Below, piece after piece: positions 1-8,857 of a DNA stretch of 64,000 bases; within the stretch, counting starts at the first letter, position 1; every line of letters starts with the position of its first letter. A program made the translations under genes and the position numbers. The notes under the pieces were generated by a model that did no database searches, had not been told where the DNA came from, and saw only the letters and a list, made by a program, of their open reading frames with translations. This DNA comes from MVRV01 sp964646755 (GTDB lineage Bacteria > Desulfobacterota > Syntrophia > Syntrophales > Smithellaceae): positions 48,364 through 112,363 of the forward strand of contig CAZYIE010000005.1 of NCBI GenBank assembly GCA_964646755.1. The letters are read 5' to 3'.

Positions 1-826
1 TAAAGCTCAAGTCGGCGATGCCGAGTTTTTGATATATTTGAATTAATTTTTTAACTCCTGCGGTATTCGCTCCGACCGGATCTTTTCCACCGGAAAAAAA
101 ATACAGAGGCAAGTTTTTGGGAATCTTGAGCAACTGATCCGGATTATTAATCTGCCGCAAAAATTTTACTAGATCAAAGAAAAAGGCCGCCGGGAAAATC
201 CCGCCGCAAAAGGGATCGGCAATATATTTGTCAACTTCTTTTTCATCACGGCTCAACCAGTCAAAATCAGTGCGGGCCGGCTGAAATTGTTTATTAAAAC
301 TGCCGAAGCTCAGGGTGTTCAGAAGATTGCTTCTTCCAGTTTTCCCAACCCGTAATTTTTCGAGATATGCCACACCCTGACCAATAAAAGTCATGAGATC
401 AGCGGGGCCCGCCGCCCCTGATAATATTGCCCCTTTTAATTGGCCGCCCCAGCGGGCAATATATCCTTGTGCTAAAAAAGAACCCATACTGTGTCCGAGA
501 AAAAAAACTGGAGCAGCCGGATTTTCTTCTTTTATAATTCCCGACAACTGGCGAAGATCGCCCAGCATCCGGTTGAATGTGTCTGGTCCGGTTTCGCCGG
601 CATGCGCCGGATCTTTGATGGTCTTACCGTGACCACGTTGATCGGCGGCATAAACCGCATAGCCATTTTTTGTTAATATGGAGGCAAAGCGTTCATAACG
701 GCCGGCGGTTTCCGCCATCCCGTGGCATATATTGATTGCTGCTTTTATTTTATTTTCCGGCCGCCATTGATAAACGTATATTTCTGTTGTGTCCGGAGCA
801 CGAAATGTAAAGTCCTTCTGGATCAT
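1..826 (-). CDS. alpha/beta hydrolase (serine aminopeptidase/monoacylglycerol-lipase type), 3' end cut by window edge
   Basis: The minus strand is open from an ATG at 826 to the left edge (275 codons), so only the C-terminus is missing. The product has the alpha/beta-hydrolase layout: an oxyanion-type ICHGMAE segment near residue 33, a RGHG motif near 64, the nucleophile elbow GHSMGS with Ser113, and a late acidic loop GGKDP with Asp249. The catalytic His should lie just beyond position 1. The family hydrolyses ester or acyl bonds of lipids or small substrates, and the substrate here cannot be told. The start overlaps the stop of the upstream gene as ATGA, so the two genes are probably translationally coupled. 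Confidence 0.85.
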   Translation of the reverse strand, partial: MIQKDFTFRAPDTTEIYVYQWRPENKIKAAINICHGMAETAGRYERFASILTKNGYAVYAADQRGHGKTIKDPAHAGETGPDTFNRMLGDLRQLSGIIKEENPAAPVFFLGHSMGSFLAQGYIARWGGQLKGAILSGAAGPADLMTFIGQGVAYLEKLRVGKTGRSNLLNTLSFGSFNKQFQPARTDFDWLSRDEKEVDKYIADPFCGGIFPAAFFFDLVKFLRQINNPDQLLKIPKNLPLYFFSGGKDPVGANTAGVKKLIQIYQKLGIADLSF

Positions 827-1491
827 GCCTTCCCCCCGCAAAAAGCCGCACGATTCATGTATCTGCCACAGATTTCATCAACTGGCTCCAGACAGAGACA
901 TTTTAAATATGCTTTAATAAAGCCTCGGAGAAAAACTGCTGCCGGTAATGTCTGCGCATCATCTTCTTCGATCCCCTGTAAATAATCAATGCGTATCTTT
1001 GTTTCCTGGGCGATGTGTTCCAAGGGCACTGCCAGTTCATTTCTAATCATCTGGAGATCAGGGCCGCTTACTTCCTCACGGGAAAGTATTTCGCTGATAA
1101 ATTGATTTTCAATAACTTTTGCCCGCAAGGCAACAGTGGCATTTTTCAGAGTTCCGGTCTTGCCCTGCGCCCGGTTAATATCAAAAATACTCACCGGTGT
1201 CTTAACAATTGGTTTCTTTGCTGACTCATCGAGAAGCCCCAACCGGATGAGTTCATCATCGTAGTCTTGTCTTTTCTTTTCATTAATCAGTGTAATGTAA
1301 GCGTTTTCCAGCAGACCAAGTATTTCTTGTCTTTCATCCGGGGAAAAAAAAGAATAACTAATCAGAGAATCTGTTTGATATAGATGCAAAGCAGCATTAT
1401 AGGCATGACGAATTTCAAACAATGTGGCATCCGGTTTTAAATCCAGCATTTCATAATAATTCTGCCGGCCAAATTTTTTGTCCATTTCCAC
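823..1491 (-). CDS. J-domain-like protein with RodZ-like helix-turn-helix
   Basis: 222 residues. Residues about 10-80 resemble a DnaJ J-domain (NYYEMLDL at the start, a DYDDEL segment at the end), but the HPD tripeptide needed to stimulate Hsp70 is absent. Residues about 145-205 resemble the HTH_25 domain of RodZ (IRNELAVPLEHIAQETKI, then FLRGFIKAYL). No membrane segment is seen. It lies directly downstream of a MinD-like ATPase on the same strand and overlaps the next gene by 4 bp, so the three likely form one transcript. A role in positioning or regulation with the ATPase is an inference from adjacency. It is probably not a functional Hsp40. Confidence 0.7.
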   Translation of the reverse strand: MEMDKKFGRQNYYEMLDLKPDATLFEIRHAYNAALHLYQTDSLISYSFFSPDERQEILGLLENAYITLINEKKRQDYDDELIRLGLLDESAKKPIVKTPVSIFDINRAQGKTGTLKNATVALRAKVIENQFISEILSREEVSGPDLQMIRNELAVPLEHIAQETKIRIDYLQGIEEDDAQTLPAAVFLRGFIKAYLKCLCLEPVDEICGRYMNRAAFCGGKA

Positions 1492-1537
1492 TCCCTGGTA
1501 CTTTTTCCCGTAACTTTTTTTACCACCGGGAAAATAT

Positions 1538-2458
1538 TTAAGAATAGTTGATCATCAACTGATCGCCGGCGGAATAAATAATGTGCTTGCTGAGATCACG
1601 CAAATCACCCGCTGTCTTGGTATAAGGATAGCGATCGGCAAATGAAACCCGCTGACAGATGGCATCATGGACATGTTCATCGTAAGCAATGTTCCCGGAA
1701 AAATCGATCTTGAGTCCAAGATGTTTTTCAATGAGCTTGCAAATCAGCGGGCCTAATCCCGCATCATCCTGTTTACGCAGTTGATTAAGAACGAGCTTAA
1801 ATTTATAATTGGCAAAATCATTATCCAGTTTAATAACTGTTTCCGGATATTGTTTTTCAACCATTTGCATTATACATTCCGGCTTGTTGTAAGCACCACT
1901 GCCAAATAAATGAACAGCTTGTTCTTCCAGCCCTTTAAAATCCGACACGGTAAAATATTGACGGATCCGGCGGAAATAAATAGATCGGATCAGTCTGTAA
2001 ACATTTTCAATAGAAGTAGGTTCCGGCGTGGTTACAAAAATACCGTTCTGTGAGATCAGAAAAAAATCAAGAGTGTTGAAAGAAGTCCCTGCACCAAGAT
2101 CGAGCAAAATACAGTCAAAGTTCAACTTCGCGATGGCCCTCATAGTTTTTATTTTTTGTTCATAAGGAAGATTGGCAATATCCATGGTGTCATTAGCGCC
2201 GCTGATCAGGAAAAGATTAGTTACAGGCGTTTCCAGAACAATACTGTCGAGAGTGGGATATTTTTTTCGAATGAAATCGGAAAGGCTTTTAACAGGATAA
2301 GAAACGTTCAGCAAGGTGTGAAGATTTGCCGCACCCAGGTCAAGATCAATCAGGAGAGTCTTTTTACCTAATCCAGCCAAAAGGCGTCCCAAGGCACAAG
2401 TTAAAAAACTTTTACCCGAACCGCCTTTACCACCACCAATTGGCCAGATATGAGCCAT
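1538..2458 (-). CDS. MinD/ParA-type deviant Walker P-loop ATPase
   Basis: The N-terminus carries the deviant Walker A motif GGGKGGSGKS, followed by LLIDLDLGAANLHTLL and DCILLDLGAG, typical of MinD/FlhG/ParA ATPases that form ATP-dependent dimers on membranes or DNA. I place the start at the ATG at 2458, so the protein opens directly into the P-loop strand as is usual. An in-frame ATG at 2494 would add 12 residues. Length is about 306 residues. It is encoded just upstream of the J-like/HTH protein. No flagellar or chromosome-partition genes are adjacent, so the cargo or target is unknown. Confidence 0.85.
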   Translation of the reverse strand: MAHIWPIGGGKGGSGKSFLTCALGRLLAGLGKKTLLIDLDLGAANLHTLLNVSYPVKSLSDFIRKKYPTLDSIVLETPVTNLFLISGANDTMDIANLPYEQKIKTMRAIAKLNFDCILLDLGAGTSFNTLDFFLISQNGIFVTTPEPTSIENVYRLIRSIYFRRIRQYFTVSDFKGLEEQAVHLFGSGAYNKPECIMQMVEKQYPETVIKLDNDFANYKFKLVLNQLRKQDDAGLGPLICKLIEKHLGLKIDFSGNIAYDEHVHDAICQRVSFADRYPYTKTAGDLRDLSKHIIYSAGDQLMINYS

Positions 2459-2562
2459 AAGCCATCCGCCCTGTATTTTTATAATTTCATACATGATAAA
2501 TTAATAATATTCAAGCATTATGTTAAATTCAGACAACGGAATATTGAGGATTGATAACTTTC

Positions 2563-2591
2563 TTGACATCTGCATATTTTCTCCATACAAA
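2563..2591 (+). promoter_or_regulatory. putative sigma-70 promoter of the SpoIID gene
   Basis: A perfect -35 (TTGACA, 2563-2568), a 17-bp spacer and a 4/6 -10 (TACAAA, 2586-2591) lie in the divergent region between the MinD-like gene and the SpoIID gene, 35 bp before the latter's start. Confidence 0.45.
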
Positions 2592-2626
2592 TACAGGCAA
2601 TCAAATTTATATAATGCGGATTTGCC

Positions 2627-3958
2627 ATGATTGATCGTGAACCGGAAATTAAAGTCGCTCTGTTGCAGAATTATCGCGAATCTACAATAACTTTAAATGG
2701 GAACTTTTATCTTTCCAAAAATAAGACTGTCACAGATGTTCTTAGCGTTGCGAGCAGCGCCGGAAAGGTTATTCTGAGCAATGCATCGGGAGATAAATTA
2801 GCCTCGCGAAAAAAAATATTTCTTAAGGCGGGCGAGAATTCAACCTTCACTTTGGATGTAAAAATAGGCATTGGCTTTCACTGGCAGCGCATTTGCCGGC
2901 AGACATTTTGCGGCAACATAATTTTGCTCAGCAATCCCGATTTCTCTTTCCATATTATCAATATTATCCCGCTGGAAGATTATCTCACCTCTGTCATTTC
3001 CTCGGAAATGTCGGCACAGGCCCCGCTGGAGTTTTTAAAAGCTCAGGCTATTACAGCCCGTAGTTGGCTTGTCGCCATGCTTACACGAAAAAAAGGAAAA
3101 GCCAATTCTAATTCTCTCCCTAATTACCAAACAGACGATAAGGGAATAATCCGCTGGCACGATACTAACGACCATGCTTTTTTCGATGTCTGCGCCGATG
3201 ACCATTGTCAGCGTTACCAAGGAATCTCACAGATTACCTCCGCCGATGTAGAGACGGCTATTGGGTCAACACGAGGCGTTTATTTAGTTGCTAATAATAA
3301 AATTTGTGATGCCCGCTATTATAAGGCCTGCGGCGGGCGAACAGAAATTTTCGCATCAGCCTGGGAAGACAAGACATTTACTTATCTCCAAAGCGTGACT
3401 GATTATTCCACCGATTATCCTGCTATTGCTTCTGAGGATAATGCAGGAATTTGGTTGAGGGACAAACCGGCGGCTTACTGTAATACTCAGGATAAAGAGT
3501 TGCTTGGTAAAATCTTGCCTTCCTTTGATCAGGAAACAATGAATTTTTACCGCTGGCAGGTCAGCTACTCCCGGAAAGAATTAGAAGAAATTATTCAGAA
3601 AAAATCCGGCATTGATTTCGGCACATTGCGCAATCTTACCCCGGTAAAACGCGGCCCTTCCGGTAGAATAAGTAAATTAAAAATTGAAGGCACAAAACGA
3701 ACCGTCATAGTTGGCAAGGAATTGGAAATCCGCAGCTGGCTGTCGCCTAGCCACCTTTTAAGCAGCGCGTTTGTGGTTACGGCAGAGCATTCTCCGGATG
3801 GCGCAGCTGAGCGTTTTATTCTGGATGGCGGCGGGTGGGGGCATGGCGTCGGTCTATGCCAGATTGGAGCAGCCGTAATGGCGGCAAAGGGATTTTGCGC
3901 CGAAGATATTCTTGCTCATTACTTTTCCGGCGCCAAACTGCAGAAACTCTATAAATAA
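2627..3958 (+). CDS. SpoIID/LytB-domain protein (cell-wall amidase enhancer type)
   Basis: 443 residues. The central region has the SpoIID signature: IIPLEDYLTSVISSEM, then LKAQAITARSWL, a YYKACGG segment, and the C-terminal GGGWGHGVGLCQIGA with a final ILAHYFSGA. SpoIID is a lytic transglycosylase in sporulating Firmicutes. In non-sporulating bacteria this domain is usually annotated as an amidase-enhancer or peptidoglycan-remodelling protein. No clear signal peptide is seen, and no good ribosome-binding site precedes the ATG at 2627, so the true start could differ. The lipoprotein gene follows after 2 bp. Confidence 0.85.
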   Translation: MIDREPEIKVALLQNYRESTITLNGNFYLSKNKTVTDVLSVASSAGKVILSNASGDKLASRKKIFLKAGENSTFTLDVKIGIGFHWQRICRQTFCGNIILLSNPDFSFHIINIIPLEDYLTSVISSEMSAQAPLEFLKAQAITARSWLVAMLTRKKGKANSNSLPNYQTDDKGIIRWHDTNDHAFFDVCADDHCQRYQGISQITSADVETAIGSTRGVYLVANNKICDARYYKACGGRTEIFASAWEDKTFTYLQSVTDYSTDYPAIASEDNAGIWLRDKPAAYCNTQDKELLGKILPSFDQETMNFYRWQVSYSRKELEEIIQKKSGIDFGTLRNLTPVKRGPSGRISKLKIEGTKRTVIVGKELEIRSWLSPSHLLSSAFVVTAEHSPDGAAERFILDGGGWGHGVGLCQIGAAVMAAKGFCAEDILAHYFSGAKLQKLYK

Positions 3959-3960
3959 TT

Positions 3961-4386
3961 ATGCAGAAACAGTTGTTGCAAAAAATACAAATAGTTTTTG
4001 TTCTGGCGCTTATTCTGGTCATTGCCGCCTGCTCGGCGCAGAGGCAGCAGACTCTACGCAACGAAAGAGACTATCAGGAAGCTTTCAACAAGGTTTATTT
4101 TGGCGGCCGAGCTCAAATGGAAGTACCGGTAAAATACGGCCGGGTTGATCTTTTAACCGATGATTATGCCATTGAGGTGGACAGGCTGGAAAAATTCCAC
4201 GAAGCAATCGGCCAGGCTCTGCACTATGCCCGAGAAACCGGCCGGAATCCGGCCGTCGCCATCTTTATTATGGATCATGAACCGGGCGACAAGGAAAAGT
4301 TGAAATACGTGAGGTGGCTTTGCGATTATTATAAAATCAAATTCTGGTATATCAACGAAGAACTGAAAAAATCAAAAAAGAAATAA
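3961..4386 (+). CDS. small lipoprotein with PD-(D/E)XK-like core
   Basis: 141 residues. The N-terminus has a basic start, a hydrophobic stretch and a lipobox (LVIAAC, Cys near residue 23), so a lipid-anchored exported protein is predicted. The rest contains GRVDLLTDDYAIEVDR followed by a helix with IGQALHYARETG. This strand-D-strand-E-x-D plus Q-containing helix pattern recalls PD-(D/E)XK nuclease-like folds, although the usual final Lys is Asp here. The C-terminus is Lys-rich. It follows the SpoIID gene by 2 bp and is probably co-transcribed with it. The fold assignment is by eye and the function is unknown. Confidence 0.65.
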   Translation: MQKQLLQKIQIVFVLALILVIAACSAQRQQTLRNERDYQEAFNKVYFGGRAQMEVPVKYGRVDLLTDDYAIEVDRLEKFHEAIGQALHYARETGRNPAVAIFIMDHEPGDKEKLKYVRWLCDYYKIKFWYINEELKKSKKK

Positions 4387-4422
4387 AGTTTGATTGCCAA
4401 TAGGCGTTGATTAAGGACTTTC

Positions 4423-5709
4423 ATGCCAACATCCAACGATAAAACAACAACGAATCGAAATCCCTGGGCCTGGGTGCCTTCCATCTACATCGCAGAAGGC
4501 ATTCCCTACATGATTGCCATGACCGTTAGCGTCATGCTTTATAAAGACCTGGGGTTGACGAACACCGATATCGCCTTTTACACCAGCTGGCTTTATCTGC
4601 CCTGGGTGATTAAACCTCTTTGGAGTCCCTTTGTCGATCTTTTTCGCACCAAGCGTTTTTGGATTGTCCTCATGCAACTGGCCATCGGTGCATCATTTGC
4701 CAGCGTTGCCTTGACGCTGCCCGCGTCAGATTTTGTCCGCTACACACTGGCGATGTTCTGGATAATGGCCTTTTCTTCCGCCACGCATGATATTGCCGCC
4801 GACGGTTTTTACATGTTGGGGCTCGATACGCCTCAACAGGCGGCGTTTGTCGGTGTACGCACGGTTTTTTACCGTGTCGCCACCATTGCTTCCAAAGGGG
4901 GCCTGGTTATCCTTGCCGGGAGTTTGCAAATGTCCGGCTATCCGGTGACTTCCGCCTGGTCGATCACATTTCTGGTTGCCGCCTCAGTTTTTCTGGCTCT
5001 TTGTCTGTACCACTTCTTTGTCCTGCCTTATCCCGCAGCTGATCACCGAGCACGGCTGGACAAGGGTAAGGGATTTCTGGCGGAGTACTTCCGGATCATT
5101 TCCTTGTTTTTCCGGCAAAAAGATATCATCATTATTATCTGCTTTTTTTTATTTTACCGGTTGGCCGAAGCGCAGCTGGTAAAGATGGTTGTTCCCTTTC
5201 TGCGCGACTCCCGAAACATCGGCGGCCTGGGTTTACCCACTGCGGAAATCGGCTGGATTTACGGCACGGTGGGTGTGGTAGCCCTCATGCTGGGCGGACT
5301 GTTGGGTGGCTTTGTTATTTACCGCAACGGTTTGAAATTCTGGCTCTGGCCCATGGTTATTATCATGCATGTGCCCGATCTGATTTTTGTCTATCTGGCG
5401 TACGCGCAGCCGGAAAATGTTTGGCTGATCTGCTCCGCTGTGGCAGTGGAGCAAGCAGGCTACGGTTTCGGCTTTACCGCTTACACGATGTACATGATCA
5501 TGGTCTCGCAGGGTGAATACAAAACGGTCTTTTACGCGATGGGCACCGGTATCATGGCCCTCGGTATGATGCTGCCCGCAATGGCCAGCGGCTGGATTCA
5601 GGATCATCTGGGATATATAAATTTCTATTACTGGATTTTATTTACCACCATCCCCGGCTTTATCGTCGCCGCGCTGGTGAAGATTGATCCAGAGTATGGG
5701 AAAAAATAA
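4423..5709 (+). CDS. AmpG-like major facilitator transporter
   Basis: 428 residues with about 12 hydrophobic segments. The opening (WVPSIYIAEGIPYMIAMTVSVMLY) and the loop SPFVDLFRTKRFWIV match the PAT/AmpG branch of the major facilitator superfamily, which includes the muropeptide importer AmpG and acetyl-CoA transporters. Typical features are the DIAADGFYM segment and a cytoplasmic loop after helix 6. It lies 36 bp after the lipoprotein gene on the same strand, close to a SpoIID cell-wall protein, so import of cell-wall fragments is plausible but unproven. The family is clear; the substrate is not. Confidence 0.85.
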   Translation: MPTSNDKTTTNRNPWAWVPSIYIAEGIPYMIAMTVSVMLYKDLGLTNTDIAFYTSWLYLPWVIKPLWSPFVDLFRTKRFWIVLMQLAIGASFASVALTLPASDFVRYTLAMFWIMAFSSATHDIAADGFYMLGLDTPQQAAFVGVRTVFYRVATIASKGGLVILAGSLQMSGYPVTSAWSITFLVAASVFLALCLYHFFVLPYPAADHRARLDKGKGFLAEYFRIISLFFRQKDIIIIICFFLFYRLAEAQLVKMVVPFLRDSRNIGGLGLPTAEIGWIYGTVGVVALMLGGLLGGFVIYRNGLKFWLWPMVIIMHVPDLIFVYLAYAQPENVWLICSAVAVEQAGYGFGFTAYTMYMIMVSQGEYKTVFYAMGTGIMALGMMLPAMASGWIQDHLGYINFYYWILFTTIPGFIVAALVKIDPEYGKK

Positions 5710-5747
5710 TATTATCAACAACCAAAACAATATAGAGGAGGTGTTCA

Positions 5748-6740
5748 ATGTTTAAAACTGCAATTACGGAAATGTTCGGCATTAAGTATCCCATAATCTG
5801 TGGAGCGATGATGTGGCTGTGTAAACCGCGTTTTTGCGCTGCTGTTTCCAACGCCGGGGGCATGGGTAATCTGACTGCGGGCAATTATGAAACAGCCGAT
5901 GAATTTCGCGCGGCGATCCGCGAGACCCGCAAGCTTACGGATAAACCCTTTATGATAGCGATTACGCTCCTGCCTTCCGTCCGGATTACGCCGGAACATC
6001 ATAAAATGTATATTACCGTCTGCGCGGAAGAAAAAGTCGCGGGCATCGAGTTTTCCGGTACGCCGGTGGATAAAGTCGCAGGCATGGGAGCCGTCGAAAT
6101 GTTGCAAAAAGCGGAAGTAAAGATGTTCCATAAAGTCGGAGCACTACGCCATGCGTTGCATGCCGAAAAGATCGGCTTCGATGGTATCTATGCGGCGGGC
6201 ATTGAAGAAGGGGGACATCCGTTAAATGATGATGTAACTTCCATGATACTGACGCCCAAAATTGCGCAAACTGTGAAAATTCCGGTAGTAACTGTCGGCG
6301 GCATTGCCGATGGCCGGACCATGGCGGCAGCGCTTGCTTTAGGAGCGCAGGGTGTCATGATGGCCAGCCGCTTTATCGCCACAAAAGAATGTGAAGTGCA
6401 TAACAACATCAAACAGGAGTTAATTCGCCGGCAGGAATTCGATACGGTGATCTATGGAAAATCAATCGGGCTGCAGGGGCGCGGATTGAAGTCCAAAGTC
6501 CTGGAAGAAGTCCTGGCAATTGAAGAAAGGCACGGCGGTTTTGAAGAGCTGATTCCCCTGCTGGCCGGTCAGAAAGTCAAAGAAGCTTGGGAAAATGGTG
6601 ATGTGAACTACGCGCCGCTCATGGTCGGTCAGTCCATCGGCCTGATTAATGACATTCCGTCCTGTAAAGAATTACTGGAGAGAATGGCAGTGGAGGCGAA
6701 GGATAGTTTATCTCGGGCAAGCAACATCTGCAATGCTTAA
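5748..6740 (+). CDS. nitronate monooxygenase / 2-nitropropane dioxygenase family flavoprotein
   Basis: 330 residues with a strong GAGGAGGTG ribosome-binding site before the ATG. The protein has the FMN-binding TIM barrel of the NMO/FabK family: YPIICGAMMW at the start, AVSNAGGMGNL, the GIEEGGHP loop with the family's His, and VVTVGGIADGRTMAAALALGAQGVMMASRF for FMN phosphate binding. Members oxidise nitronates or act as flavin-dependent enoyl reductases. In anaerobes the physiological substrate is often unknown. The gene stands alone between the transporter and the ABC operon. Confidence 0.88.
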   Translation: MFKTAITEMFGIKYPIICGAMMWLCKPRFCAAVSNAGGMGNLTAGNYETADEFRAAIRETRKLTDKPFMIAITLLPSVRITPEHHKMYITVCAEEKVAGIEFSGTPVDKVAGMGAVEMLQKAEVKMFHKVGALRHALHAEKIGFDGIYAAGIEEGGHPLNDDVTSMILTPKIAQTVKIPVVTVGGIADGRTMAAALALGAQGVMMASRFIATKECEVHNNIKQELIRRQEFDTVIYGKSIGLQGRGLKSKVLEEVLAIEERHGGFEELIPLLAGQKVKEAWENGDVNYAPLMVGQSIGLINDIPSCKELLERMAVEAKDSLSRASNICNA

Positions 6741-6843
6741 TAACTGATAGCCTTTGTAACATTTGTAATTTCAGGTCGCGATAATCCAGGAATCGGAGCA
6801 TCGCATTCCCGTCAATGCCTGATGATATAGAGACCAAATTTTA

Positions 6844-6872
6844 TTGACATATCAGAACGGGGCAAATATAGT
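6844..6872 (+). promoter_or_regulatory. sigma-70 promoter of the ABC exporter operon
   Basis: TTGACA (6844-6849), a 17-bp spacer and TATAGT (6867-6872) precede the ATP-binding gene. The -10 ends only 6 bp before its ATG, so transcription would start at or next to the start codon. Confidence 0.65.
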
Positions 6873-6878
6873 TTATGC

Positions 6879-7583
6879 ATGATTGAACTAAACACCGTAA
6901 CCAAACAATATGGTTCCCTTGCGGCTGTGGACAATGTCTCCTTTTCCGTGAAGACTGGCGAATATTTTGCCCTTCTCGGCCCAAATGGTGCAGGAAAGAC
7001 AACCATAGTCAAGATGCTGCTGGACTTTACACAGCCGACAGCGGGCAGCTTGTCGATAAACGGTCTTCCCTCCACGGATGTGGTCTGCCGTACCACAGTC
7101 GGTTATCTTGCGGAAAACCATCATATTCCGCCGCATCTTTCCGGATGGCAATATCTGCAACGGTGCACCGAGCTATTGGGTATCAGCCAAAACGATGCGC
7201 CGGAGCAATGCCGGCGCATCGTCGAGCAAATCGGTATGCAAGGCCGGGAACACACTCAAGCAAGCACTTATTCCAAGGGTATGATTCAAAGGTTTGGACT
7301 CGGCGCCGCACTAATCGGCAGGCCGCAACTGCTCATTCTCGATGAGCCCACCTCCGGCCTTGATCCCATCGGAATTCGCGAAATACGCCAGCTATTAGAA
7401 TCGTTGAAAAATCAGGGAATGACAATCTTCCTCAATTCTCACCTGTTGTCGGAAGTGGAAAAAATATGCGATAACGCCGCCATCATCAATCGCGGCAGGC
7501 TTCTGGTGAAGGACAAAATTTCCGTACTGGTCAAAGATGGCGAAACGCTGGAAGATGTGTTTGTCCGGTTGGTGAAAGGTTGA
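6879..7583 (+). CDS. ABC transporter ATP-binding protein
   Basis: 234 residues. Walker A GPNGAGKTT lies at residues 34-42, the signature region is STYSKGMIQRFGLG near 128, Walker B with the D-loop is LLILDEPTSGLDP, and the switch His is in FLNSHLL. It is a short exporter-type (ABC-2, NatA/CcmA-like) ATPase. The stop overlaps the start of the permease gene (TGATG), so the two are coupled. There is no Shine-Dalgarno sequence, and the promoter's -10 sits 6 bp upstream, which suggests leaderless translation. The substrate is unknown. Confidence 0.93.
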   Translation: MIELNTVTKQYGSLAAVDNVSFSVKTGEYFALLGPNGAGKTTIVKMLLDFTQPTAGSLSINGLPSTDVVCRTTVGYLAENHHIPPHLSGWQYLQRCTELLGISQNDAPEQCRRIVEQIGMQGREHTQASTYSKGMIQRFGLGAALIGRPQLLILDEPTSGLDPIGIREIRQLLESLKNQGMTIFLNSHLLSEVEKICDNAAIINRGRLLVKDKISVLVKDGETLEDVFVRLVKG

Positions 7584-8425
7584 TGAAAATGCCAAATGCA
7601 CGTTCTCCCATCATGCGAATTGCGCAATATACGCTTCTGGATGAAGTGAGGCAAAAGAGCTTCATCATCATGTTCGGTATCTGCGCCCTGGCGATATTGC
7701 TGGTGCGCAGTTGCTCTCAGGGCAATTTCATGGTGAACGGGCAGGCGCTGGATGACGATACTGTTGTCCGATTAGCGTCCAAATCGATATTCCATATTAT
7801 TGCCTTAGGTGCAATGCTGCTTACGGCACTGCTTTCGATGCGCGTATTGAAGCGCGACCGGGAACAAGGAATGCAATCGTGTATCCTGTCCAAACCGATA
7901 GCACGCTGGCAGTATGTGGCCGGTAAGATTATGGGTTTGTGGGCCTTAGCGAGTATCTTCATGTTCATCCTGCACGGCATTATATTCATTATTGCGTCTA
8001 TCAATTTACAGGTTGTTTTACCGGAATATCTCCTGGCCTCGCTGATCTGCTGTATTAACCTGCTTTTTGTGGTTGTTGCCGTGCTTCTTTTTTCGCTGCT
8101 CATGTCCGACATCATTGCTTTTCTGAGCGTGCTGGGTATCGGCATAGTCAGTTTTATGGCTGACGGAATATTCGCCATGAGCCAAAGTCCCATGGGACAG
8201 GCGATGATGCAGCAATCTGGCTCATCATCTGATTTTTCCGGGTGGAAAGTTTTTTACTATTTATGGCCGAAAATTTCCGGCGTCCAACAGTTTGCCTCTG
8301 CGCTGATTGGCGGCGAAGGCTTCCAGGGATTTATATCCATCTATCCCTTCATCAACATTCTTATCTACGTCCTTATTCTCGGCACGCTCCTGTTCCGGCT
8401 TTTCCGGAAGGAAGACATCGTCTGA
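7583..8425 (+). CDS. ABC-2 type transporter permease
   Basis: 280 residues from the ATG at 7583 (a TTG at 7580 is also in frame), with about six membrane segments. The N-terminal MRIAQYTLLDEVRQKSF, the first helix, and the cytoplasmic RDREQGMQSCILSKPIARWQYV region are typical of ABC-2 permeases that pair with short ATP-binding subunits. Start and stop overlap with the ATPase gene. The last residues (LLFRLFRKEDIV) are a short basic cytoplasmic tail. It probably exports a lipid, drug or peptide, which the sequence does not specify. Confidence 0.88.
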   Translation: MKMPNARSPIMRIAQYTLLDEVRQKSFIIMFGICALAILLVRSCSQGNFMVNGQALDDDTVVRLASKSIFHIIALGAMLLTALLSMRVLKRDREQGMQSCILSKPIARWQYVAGKIMGLWALASIFMFILHGIIFIIASINLQVVLPEYLLASLICCINLLFVVVAVLLFSLLMSDIIAFLSVLGIGIVSFMADGIFAMSQSPMGQAMMQQSGSSSDFSGWKVFYYLWPKISGVQQFASALIGGEGFQGFISIYPFINILIYVLILGTLLFRLFRKEDIV

Positions 8426-8489
8426 TCGTCTACAACAAGTGCGTGTAGTCGTTGCGTCCCATAATCATAACGTACATTATTAGGCGGAC

Positions 8490-8513
8490 ATTAAGTTTCT
8501 TATAAAACTTAAT
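8490..8513. terminator. hairpin between convergent ABC permease and ParE genes
   Basis: A perfect 9-bp stem (ATTAAGTTT / AAACTTAAT) with a 6-nt loop lies between two convergent genes. No clear U-run follows, so a terminator role is tentative. Confidence 0.35.
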
Positions 8514-8548
8514 ATGACTGAATAGACGGATTGTTTGTTATTTTGTAT

Positions 8549-8857
8549 TTACTGACTGCGATCAGGAAGAAGTAAAGCGTCGATATCCATCATGCCATGC
8601 AAAACCCTGATAATCTTAATGCCACTGTTAATCGGCATATAGAAAATCAGGTACTTGCCAACCGGAAAACTTTGCAAACCGGGATAGAGTTCGTCCCGGT
8701 TTCTACCCATGCTCTTGAACCGAGCGAGTTTCCGACATATTGCCTCGATTTCGTCAATGAATTTGTCCGCATGACCAAGGTTGTCTTGGGCTATATACCA
8801 CCATATTTCATCAAGATCGTTTTCAGCCTCGGGGCTCTTGTGGGTTCTCAACATCAA
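8549..8857 (-). CDS. RelE/ParE-family toxin
   Basis: 102 residues with the ParE-like plan: an N-terminal SPEAENDLDEIWWYIA helix, a second helix ending in RFKSMGRNRDEL, then strands SFPVGKYLIFYM and IKIIRVLHG. ParE toxins inhibit DNA gyrase and RelE toxins cleave mRNA. Pairing with a ParD-like antitoxin favours the ParE type. Its start overlaps the antitoxin stop by 4 bp (ATGA), with the antitoxin first, as is standard. Confidence 0.88.
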   Translation of the reverse strand: MMLRTHKSPEAENDLDEIWWYIAQDNLGHADKFIDEIEAICRKLARFKSMGRNRDELYPGLQSFPVGKYLIFYMPINSGIKIIRVLHGMMDIDALLLPDRSQ

